Part shown: positions 1-5,820 of the stretch, piece by piece
How positions within the stretch are numbered: the first letter of the stretch is position 1
Layout: each line of letters starts with the position of its first letter
NCBI GenBank assembly: GCA_947305445.1
Contig: CAMZDU010000041.1
Span: forward strand, 1 to 7,898
DNA length: 7,898 nt
Origin: an uncultured Selenomonadales bacterium
Lineage (GTDB): Bacteria; Bacillota; Negativicutes; Selenomonadales; Selenomonadaceae
Direction of reading: 5' to 3'
Notes under the pieces: generated by a model
Databases searched by the model: none
What the model was told of the DNA's origin: nothing
The model's input: the letters and a program-made list of their open reading frames with translations, nothing else
Made by a program: the position numbers and the translations under genes

Positions 1-1227
1 CTCGTCAACCGTGCGATAAGCCGGCGCAACCATAACTTCAGCTCCAAAATTTTTCAGGGCGTCCGGCAAAGCGTCGCGAGCAATTTCGGCACGAGCGAGC
101 AAAATTTTTTTCCCGTCAACAAAATTTTTCAAAGCGTCCGCCAAACTTTCCGCAACAAAATCTTTCGGCACCACGTCGGCAATGATTCCGACGCTTGAAA
201 GTTTTTCGGCCGTTGCCGAACCGATTGCCGCAATTTTTACGTTGCCGAGTGCTCGCGTGTCCAGACCGTGAACTGTCAGCCGCTCGAAGAATTTTTCGAC
301 GCCGTTCGCGCTGGTGAAGATGATCCAATCGAAGCCAGGCAATTTTTGTATCGCCGAGTCCAGTCGTTGAAAATCGTCTGACGGCTCGGCGATTTTTATT
401 GTCGGGCACTCGACGACGTCCGCGCCCAAATTTTTCAGTGCGCTTGAAAGTTTTGAGGCTTGAGTTCGTGCACGCGTCACCAAAATTTTTTTGCCGAAGA
501 GTGGCCGTGTGTCGAACCATTTGAGTTGCTCGCGAAGATTGACGACCTCGCCGACGACGAAAATTGCCGGCGGAGAAATTTTCGCGTGCGGAGCCTCTGC
601 CAGCGTCGTGACTATGACTTCCTGTTCGGGCTTCGTGCCTTGACGAATCAGCGCGGCGGACGTTGACGGTGCTCGTCCGTTTTCGATAAGTTTGTCGACG
701 ATTTGCGGCAGGTTGGCGACGCCCATTAAAAAAATCAGCGTGTCGACCGCCGTAGAAATTTTTTTCCAGTTGATTGTAGATTCGGGCTTAGTCGGGTCTT
801 CGTGGCCGGTGACGACAGCAAAACTCGTGGCAATGCCTCTTTGCGTGACGGGAATTCCCGCGTAGGCGGGGACGGCGATTGCGCTGGTGACGCCGGGGAT
901 AATCTCGAACGGCAGATTGTTTTCTCGCAGATAAAGAGCCTCCTCGCCGCCGCGCCCGAAGACAAACGGGTCACCGCCTTTGAGCCGGACGACGATTGAA
1001 TTGCGCCGCGCCTCATCGACGAGCAACTGATTTATCTGCGACTGCTTGAGCGTGTGATGTCCCGCCGATTTGCCGACGTAAATTTTTTTCGCACGCGGAC
1101 AGAAATTTAAGATTGCGTCGTCGGCAAGTCGGTCGTAAATCACAACGTCCGCCGCCTGCAAAAGTTCGCAAGCCCGTAGCGTCAGCAAGCCGACGTCGCC
1201 CGGTCCCGCGCCAACAAGATAAACCAT
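1..1227 (-). CDS. cobA-hemD: Fused uroporphyrinogen-III C-methyltransferase / uroporphyrinogen-III synthase (CobA-HemD), 3' end cut off
   Basis: Open from ATG at 1227 to the window edge, 409 codons without a stop. The first ~240 residues are an SAM-dependent uroporphyrinogen-III methyltransferase: GAGPGD at 6-11, DRL at 32-34, GKSAG at 52-56, VVRLKGGDPFVFGRG at 79-93, PGVTSAIAVPAYAGIP at 111-126, VTGHE at 139-143, and AALIRQGT at 191-198. From ~246 a HemD domain begins (KKILVTRA, IIFTSANGVEKFF at 303-315, AAIGSATAEKL at 333-343, APAYRT at 401-406). HemD cyclises hydroxymethylbilane to uroporphyrinogen III; CobA methylates C2 and C7 to give precorrin-2, the branch to siroheme and cobalamin. 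Both act in the cytosol. About 100 residues of HemD are missing if the protein has the usual fusion length near 500. The start lies 5 nt after the DUF815 stop, and its ribosome site AAAGG (1236-1240) sits inside that gene's last codons, so translation is probably coupled. Other heme-pathway genes may lie beyond the left edge. Confidence 0.95.
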   Translation of the reverse strand, partial: MVYLVGAGPGDVGLLTLRACELLQAADVVIYDRLADDAILNFCPRAKKIYVGKSAGHHTLKQSQINQLLVDEARRNSIVVRLKGGDPFVFGRGGEEALYLRENNLPFEIIPGVTSAIAVPAYAGIPVTQRGIATSFAVVTGHEDPTKPESTINWKKISTAVDTLIFLMGVANLPQIVDKLIENGRAPSTSAALIRQGTKPEQEVIVTTLAEAPHAKISPPAIFVVGEVVNLREQLKWFDTRPLFGKKILVTRARTQASKLSSALKNLGADVVECPTIKIAEPSDDFQRLDSAIQKLPGFDWIIFTSANGVEKFFERLTVHGLDTRALGNVKIAAIGSATAEKLSSVGIIADVVPKDFVAESLADALKNFVDGKKILLARAEIARDALPDALKNFGAEVMVAPAYRTVDE

Positions 1228-1232
1228 AGCCG

Positions 1233-2423
1233 TCACCTTTGCCCCAAATAGTAATTTACAAATTGTTGCGCCGTGCGTCCGTTGCGGCCGGAATGCGACA
1301 TTTCCCAGCGCAAACCTTCAATGCGCAACTGCTCCGCGTCCGTTTGCACGCCGCGGCGTTTCAACATGCTGCGAATAATTTCAAGATACTCCGCTTGAGT
1401 CGGCGCGTAGTAGTGAATTATCAAGCCGAAGCGGTCGGACAGTGAGAGTGTCTCGTTGGCACTGTCGTCGCGATAAAGTTCGTCGTGAGCCTCACTGCGG
1501 TCGCGCCATGTCTCGCGAATAAGATGCCGCCTGTTGCTCGTCGCATAAATTAAAACGTTTTCCGGCCGCGAATAGACGCCGCCTTCAATCGCCGACTTGA
1601 GATGTTTATATTCGGCCTCTGACTCCTCGAACGACAAGTCGTCAAGAAAAATTATAAACCGCTTACTCATGAATTGGCGCAACATCTCCATAAGGTCGGG
1701 CAACGTTTTCAACTGCGGCTTGGTGATTTGAACCAGGCGCAGACCTTGAGCGTAGTATTCGTTGACGAGAGCTTTGACACCGGAGGATTTACCGGTGCCG
1801 CGTGCGCCGACAAGCAGAACGTTGTTGGCGGGCTTGCCGTCGACGAAAGCGGTCGTGTTGCCCGTCAAAAGTTCTTTCTGATGCGCGTAGCCGATTAAAT
1901 CGTCCAGGCGAATCGTCTCGAAGTGGCGGATGCCGACGAGAATTTTTGCGGCGGCGTCCCAGCGAAAGGCGCGATAGGCCGCGATGTCGCCGTAGCCGAA
2001 ACGACGCCAGTGTTCGATAAACGCGTCGGCAACTTCGTCGGCAGTGCGCAAATTTTCCAGATGGCTTGTCAATTCGCCGAAAGCTTCGTCCGTGTTCGCG
2101 ACTGTCGGTTTGTAATCGTTAAGCGATTTTAAATTTCCGGTGACCTCGCCGCGAAGAATCGGCAAAAGAATTTCAACGTCGTGCACAAAAATTTCTCGCA
2201 AGCTCGCGCCGATTAACCCGCCGTGCATTTCAATCGACGTGGAAATTAAATTTGGCTCGTGCGCCAAAAGATAAGTCAGATATGCTTGATACAGATTGCC
2301 GCGCAAGCCGAGACGTTCGGCGCGTTCGATAAGATGAGCGGCAACTTCAAAGTCGTCGGCCGCGCCCGTGAACAGCTCCTCGTCGAGCAGGTTGCGGCAA
2401 ACGGTTAAGCCTTGCAAATTCAT
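1233..2423 (-). CDS. DUF815-family AAA+ ATPase
   Basis: A 396-residue predicted cytosolic ATPase. Counting from ATG 2423, the Walker A motif GARGTGKS is at 206-213 and Walker B FIIFLDDLSFE starts at 256. A sensor-1-like ATSN follows near 294-297, and an arginine-bearing GRNGRTAQQF lies at the C-terminus near 379-388. The P-loop context (NNVLLVGARGTGKSS, then LVQITKPQL) and the Walker B sequence FLDDLSFE are characteristic of DUF815, whose biochemical role is not established. The first ~180 residues are mostly helical with no recognised motif. A TTG immediately upstream (2426) is in frame, but GGGAG at 2431-2435 is 7 nt from the ATG and only 4 nt from the TTG, so ATG is preferred. It is third in the four-gene leftward operon, 47 nt after the phosphoesterase and 5 nt before cobA-hemD. 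A remodelling or chaperone role is possible but nothing here shows a partner. Confidence 0.9.
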   Translation of the reverse strand: MNLQGLTVCRNLLDEELFTGAADDFEVAAHLIERAERLGLRGNLYQAYLTYLLAHEPNLISTSIEMHGGLIGASLREIFVHDVEILLPILRGEVTGNLKSLNDYKPTVANTDEAFGELTSHLENLRTADEVADAFIEHWRRFGYGDIAAYRAFRWDAAAKILVGIRHFETIRLDDLIGYAHQKELLTGNTTAFVDGKPANNVLLVGARGTGKSSGVKALVNEYYAQGLRLVQITKPQLKTLPDLMEMLRQFMSKRFIIFLDDLSFEESEAEYKHLKSAIEGGVYSRPENVLIYATSNRRHLIRETWRDRSEAHDELYRDDSANETLSLSDRFGLIIHYYAPTQAEYLEIIRSMLKRRGVQTDAEQLRIEGLRWEMSHSGRNGRTAQQFVNYYLGQR

Positions 2424-2450
2424 CAAAAAACTCCCTTCGGTCGTTTTTAG

Positions 2451-2486
2451 GTTGGCAAGAAAGTAGAATTTTATTTCCCTGCCAAC
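2451..2486 (-). other. Intercistronic hairpin overlapping the phosphoesterase stop codon
   Basis: In the leftward transcript GTTGGCAGGGAA (2486-2475) can pair with TTCTTGCCAAC and the preceding base (2462-2451). This gives a stem of about 12 pairs, two of them G-U, with a loop of 12 nt that contains the stop codon at 2471-2473. No run of U follows, so it is not a standard terminator. It could protect the upstream mRNA from 3' exonucleases or adjust the ratio between phosphoesterase and DUF815 ATPase. The pairing is seen in the sequence; the role is inferred. Confidence 0.4.
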
Positions 2487-3706
2487 TTGGTCAACGTGAA
2501 GTCGTCCAAAATTTTTCCGTCAACGGTGCGAGAGGTCAAGTGCAATTCGTCGGCATGAACGTCCAGCACAATAAAATTTTCCGGCTCGCCGCGCAAATCG
2601 GGTGCCGTCACGTCGTCAATCGTCGAGTGCGGCTCAACATATTTCTGATCGCCCGCTCGTCCGCACATTATGTACGTCGTGCCCCGCGCAGATTTTCGTC
2701 GCGCAAAAATTTTCCCGCGATTGCGATAGGTGTGCAAGTGTCCCGTGAATACAACGTCAATCTCCAGCTCGTCGAACAGCTCCAAAAATTTATCGGCGAT
2801 GTCGTTGAACGTGTCAAGCGCGTAATCGTAAATATCTTTGTGCATTAAAACAATCTTCCACGGACGATTACAGTTGGCGGCGTCGCGGCGAAAAAAATAA
2901 TTCTGCGCGTCCTGCAACCCCGGCTTGAACTTGCCAAGTTCGGCAAACTGCGTGTTCAAAATAAAAAAATGCGCCGCGCCGTAGTCAAACGAGTAAAAGT
3001 AGCCGCCGAAATTTTTTGCGCCGTTTTCGGGCAACATGAACTGATTGAGATATCCCGTCGGCAACGCGTTAAACCAGTCGACGCCGTAGCATTCGTGATT
3101 GCCCATGACCGGAGCAAACGTCCGTTGCGCCAGAAGTTTTGCGGCGGCAAGGTGCCACGCCCGCCATTGATAATCAGCCTCGCCGTTGTCGACAAGGTCG
3201 CCGATAACCGTGACAAGCTCCGCGTCGGGAAAATTTTCGTGAGCAGTGTCCGCAGTCCGTTGCCAAACCTCGTAATGTTCGCACTGCGAATCCGCGAAGA
3301 TAAGCATTTGGAATTCGCCGTCACCCGCCGTCAACAAGTCAAGCCAAGCCGTCGCCCGCTCGCCCGCCACGATTCGGAAGCGATACAAACTTGCGGGCTT
3401 GAGGCCTTCCAACACGCACGAGCAAATTTTTTCGCGCTGTACGACCTCCGCGAAGTGAGCAGACTCTTCGCCGACGAGCCGCCACTCCACCAAAAAATTT
3501 TCTGCCGCGTCCGCATGCCACATCAAAGTTCGCGACGACCGAGAATCCCGCGTGACGACCTGCCGCAAAAATTTTACGCTTGTCAGCGGCCTGTAGCCGT
3601 CTTGCGGCGTGTGCAGTTCGTCAAGCCGTGCCGCCTCCGTCAATTTCGGAAAATACGTGCCGAGGCCGAGCGCGATTAAAATTTTTATGAACAGTCTGCG
3701 GCTCAT
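2471..3706 (-). CDS. Tat-exported calcineurin-like metallophosphoesterase, purple-acid-phosphatase type
   Basis: A 411-residue phosphatase. The N-terminus MSRRLFIK carries a twin-arginine motif (SRRLFIK), followed by the hydrophobic stretch ILIALGLGTYF and a plausible cleavage after TEA (23-25). This predicts folded, metal-loaded export across the membrane. Residues ~40-128 look like the fibronectin-III-like domain of purple acid phosphatases, with the typical LEGLKPASLYRFRI near 99-112. The catalytic domain shows the metal-binding series in order: FADSQ at 137-141, GDLVDNG at 169-175, GNHE at 202-205, MH at 288-289 and GHLHTY at 322-327. The first site is DxQ rather than the textbook DxH. 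The substrate cannot be read from sequence; phosphomonoesters or diesters are likely. An in-frame GTG at 3724 would overlap the HAD stop, but GGAG at 3715-3718 lies 8 nt before the ATG at 3706, which also puts the Tat motif at the very N-terminus. It is second in its operon, 14 nt after the HAD gene. Confidence 0.9.
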   Translation of the reverse strand: MSRRLFIKILIALGLGTYFPKLTEAARLDELHTPQDGYRPLTSVKFLRQVVTRDSRSSRTLMWHADAAENFLVEWRLVGEESAHFAEVVQREKICSCVLEGLKPASLYRFRIVAGERATAWLDLLTAGDGEFQMLIFADSQCEHYEVWQRTADTAHENFPDAELVTVIGDLVDNGEADYQWRAWHLAAAKLLAQRTFAPVMGNHECYGVDWFNALPTGYLNQFMLPENGAKNFGGYFYSFDYGAAHFFILNTQFAELGKFKPGLQDAQNYFFRRDAANCNRPWKIVLMHKDIYDYALDTFNDIADKFLELFDELEIDVVFTGHLHTYRNRGKIFARRKSARGTTYIMCGRAGDQKYVEPHSTIDDVTAPDLRGEPENFIVLDVHADELHLTSRTVDGKILDDFTLTKLAGK

Positions 3707-3714
3707 TTTGCCAG

Positions 3715-3718
3715 CTCC
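3715..3718 (-). promoter_or_regulatory. Ribosome binding site fixing the phosphoesterase start
   Basis: GGAG on the minus strand is 8 nt upstream of ATG 3706. It lies downstream of the alternative GTG at 3724, so it can serve only the ATG. This places the twin-arginine motif at residues 3-4. Confidence 0.75.
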
Positions 3719-3720
3719 AA

Positions 3721-4389
3721 TCACCCGAAGTGAACGCGCTCCAAAATCTCCAACGGGTGCTCGACAATAATTGTCGCGCCGGCGTCAACAAGTTCACTGC
3801 GCGGACGAAAGCCCCACGTCACACCGACATCAAGAAAGCCGGCGTTCTTTGCGGTTTGAATGTCGACGGCGGTGTCTCCGAAGTAAGCCACCTCTTCGGG
3901 CGCAACGGAAATTTTTTCGGCACAGATCAGCGCACGCGTCGGATTGGGCTTTCGCGGAAGGTCGGGTTCGTCGCCGCTGACACATAAAAATTTTATTGGC
4001 GCGAGAATTTTTTCGGTAATCTCAACCGCCGCCACGTGTTGCTTATTCGTGCAAATGGCGAGCGGAATTTTTTTATCGGCCAGCGTCGTCAGAAAGTCCA
4101 TAATCCCTTCATAGGGCGCGACTTTGCGTGTGCAGTTGCGGATATAGCAATCGTTGTAGAATTTGAAAGCCTCTTCGACAAAATTTTCATCGGCGACTTT
4201 ATCGGCGGGCAAACTGCGGAGCAAAAATTTTCGTGCGCCGTTTCCGACAAACAGTTTGACTTGCTCGAAAGTAATTTGCGGCAAATTGTAATGGACAAGC
4301 ATTTCGTTCATGCTGTCGTGTAAATCGGCAAGCGTGTCGGTAAGTGTGCCGTCCATGTCGAAAATCGCCGCTCGATAAATTTTGCTCAT
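3721..4389 (-). CDS. HAD-superfamily hydrolase, phosphoglycolate phosphatase-like
   Basis: A 222-residue cytosolic phosphatase of the HAD subfamily with a small helical cap. Motif I is DMDGTLTDT at 11-19 (nucleophile D11, general acid D13). Motif II is the threonine of CTNK at 113-116, motif III is the lysine in RKPNP near 147, and motif IV is GDTAVD at 171-176, which places Mg2+. The cap lies between ~16 and 90. The arrangement and length fit Gph-like enzymes that clear 2-phosphoglycolate, but members of this subfamily act on many small phosphates, so the substrate is uncertain. A longer in-frame reading up to 4512 exists; it is rejected because AAAGGAGG (4397-4404) lies 7 nt before ATG 4389 and the promoter lies within the extra stretch. 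It is the first gene of a four-gene leftward operon; its stop is 14 nt from the phosphoesterase start. Confidence 0.9.
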   Translation of the reverse strand: MSKIYRAAIFDMDGTLTDTLADLHDSMNEMLVHYNLPQITFEQVKLFVGNGARKFLLRSLPADKVADENFVEEAFKFYNDCYIRNCTRKVAPYEGIMDFLTTLADKKIPLAICTNKQHVAAVEITEKILAPIKFLCVSGDEPDLPRKPNPTRALICAEKISVAPEEVAYFGDTAVDIQTAKNAGFLDVGVTWGFRPRSELVDAGATIIVEHPLEILERVHFG

Positions 4390-4420
4390 CGGTAAGCCTC
4401 CTTTGCAATGCTTTGTCCGT

Positions 4421-4449
4421 ATGATAACCAATCGTCGGCAGGTTGGCAA
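4421..4449 (-). promoter_or_regulatory. Sigma-70-type promoter for the HAD to cobA-hemD operon
   Basis: Reading leftward, TTGCCA (4449-4444) and TATCAT (4426-4421) are separated by exactly 17 nt, each one mismatch from TTGACA and TATAAT. A run of nine T (4459-4451) just upstream could act as an UP-like element. Initiation near 4414 would give a leader of about 25 nt holding the strong ribosome site at 4397-4404. Confidence 0.75.
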
Positions 4450-4513
4450 TAAAAAAAAATCTCGCCGATAATTTTCGTACGGCCAAAAATTTTTTAAGTT
4501 GACGACCAACACC

Positions 4514-5797
4514 TTACACCTTAAGCACGTCGAAAAAATTCGGATAAGAAATTTTTACGCAGTCGTCGTCGTCGAGAGTGACACCTTCAGCCGCCGCGCC
4601 GAAGATTGCTGCCGACATTGCCATGCGGTGATCGCCGCGAGTAGCGCACTCCGCAAAAAATTTTTTTCGTCCGCCGCGAATGGTCAGACAGTCGTCGGTC
4701 GCGCTGAAAGTTTCCGGCGAAATTTTATTGAACTCCTCGACAATGGCCGCAAGTCGGTCGCTCTCCTTGACGCGTAGCTCGGCAACGTCGCGGATAATCG
4801 TCGTGCCCTCTGCAAAGGCGGCCGCAACCGACAGCGCGGGTATCTCGTCAATCAGGCGCGGAATAATTTCTCCGCCGAATTCAACGCCTCGCAACTTCGA
4901 CGACACGACACGCAAATCCGCCGCACGCTCGCCGCCCGAAGTCCGCTCGTTGCGAAGTTCAATCGTCGCACCCATTTTACGGAGCACGTCCAAAAGTCCG
5001 GTGCGCGTCTCGTTCACGCCGACATTTTTAATCGTCACGTCGGAGCCGTCCAGAATCGTCGCAAGCACAATCCAATAGGCCGCAGAACTTATATCGCCGG
5101 GCACGGAAATTTTTTCGGGCGCAGTGAGTTTTTCGGCGGGAAAAATTTTTATGGCGTTGCCCGTTCGCTCAAGCCGCGCTCCGAAGGCCGCTAACATTTT
5201 CTCCGTGTGATTCCGTGACGGTGCCGGCTCAATGACGGTCGTCGCGTCTTCGGCATACAGTCCCGCCAAAAGCAGTGCCGACTTGACTTGCGCACTTGCG
5301 ACGGGCATTTTGTATGTTATGCCGCGAAAAATTTTTTCGGCGGGCAAAATTGTTATCGGCAAGTTTTTGTTGGAGTTGCGACCGACGATTGAGGCTCCGG
5401 CTTCGGTGAGCGGTCTTATCACGCGAGCCATCGGTCTGCTCCGAAGTGAATCGTCACCCGTGAACGTCGTCAAAAATTTTTGCGGCGCGAGTAATCCCAT
5501 AAGCAGTCGAAGCGTCGTGCCGGAGTTGCCCGCGTCCAAAATGTTTTCGGGTTCGCGAAGTCCGCGCAATCCGTTGCCCGTGACCAAAATTTTTTCGCCG
5601 AAACGTTCGATTTTTACGCCGAGTGACTTCATACAGTTGACAGTCGACAGACAATCCGCGCCCGCCAAAAAATTTGACACCTCGACGGTCGTCGTGCCCA
5701 AGCTCGACAAAATTATACTGCGGTGCGAAATTGATTTGTCGCCGGGGATTTCAAGCTCGCCGCGCACTCCGTGAGCTATCGGCAAAATTTTTTTCAT
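4514..5797 (-). CDS. aroA: 3-phosphoshikimate 1-carboxyvinyltransferase (EPSP synthase)
   Basis: A 427-residue enzyme, the normal family length. It transfers the enolpyruvyl group of phosphoenolpyruvate to shikimate 3-phosphate, the sixth step of the shikimate pathway, in the cytosol. Visible signatures are PGDKSISHR at 18-26 (K21, S22, R26), LDAGNSGTTLR at 87-97, RPMARVIRPL at 121-130, ASAQVKSA at 167-174, LIDEIP at 315-320 with the catalytic Asp317, RVKESDRL at 342-349 and GDHRMAM at 388-394. GDKSISHR and GNSGTT resemble the Bacillus/Staphylococcus (class II) form more than the enterobacterial one. The reading frame extends upstream to 5848 into the transporter gene, but AGGAGA at 5805-5810 supports ATG 5797. 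It is the second gene after the SLC13 transporter, 23 nt apart, with no promoter visible between. I see no strong terminator after it; the T run at 4459-4451 has only a 4-bp stem before it, so read-through into the HAD operon is possible. Confidence 0.97.
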   Translation of the reverse strand: MKKILPIAHGVRGELEIPGDKSISHRSIILSSLGTTTVEVSNFLAGADCLSTVNCMKSLGVKIERFGEKILVTGNGLRGLREPENILDAGNSGTTLRLLMGLLAPQKFLTTFTGDDSLRSRPMARVIRPLTEAGASIVGRNSNKNLPITILPAEKIFRGITYKMPVASAQVKSALLLAGLYAEDATTVIEPAPSRNHTEKMLAAFGARLERTGNAIKIFPAEKLTAPEKISVPGDISSAAYWIVLATILDGSDVTIKNVGVNETRTGLLDVLRKMGATIELRNERTSGGERAADLRVVSSKLRGVEFGGEIIPRLIDEIPALSVAAAFAEGTTIIRDVAELRVKESDRLAAIVEEFNKISPETFSATDDCLTIRGGRKKFFAECATRGDHRMAMSAAIFGAAAEGVTLDDDDCVKISYPNFFDVLKV

Positions 5798-5820
5798 GAA
5801 ACATTCTCCTAACCAAGTCT

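Noticed and set aside
116..520. A 134-codon minus-strand ORF at the left end
   Set aside because: It is an out-of-frame, arginine-rich reading of the HemD part of cobA-hemD, whose true frame stays open from 1227 to the edge.
2969..3679. A 236-codon rightward ORF antisense to the phosphoesterase
   Set aside because: It is wholly opposite a gene with clear catalytic motifs, shows no domain of its own, and is explained by the codon use of the real gene leaving few stops on the other strand.
4451..4484. Possible terminator after aroA
   Set aside because: The T9 run is preceded only by a 4-bp GCCG/CGGC stem with a 12-nt loop, too weak to call; the run is equally well an upstream element of the following promoter.
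4390..4512. N-terminal extension of the HAD protein up to 4512
   Set aside because: The stretch contains the promoter and a strong ribosome site 7 nt before ATG 4389, and the extra residues do not belong to the HAD fold.
5232..5774. A 180-codon rightward ORF antisense to aroA
   Set aside because: It overlaps a textbook EPSP synthase and has no motif of its own.
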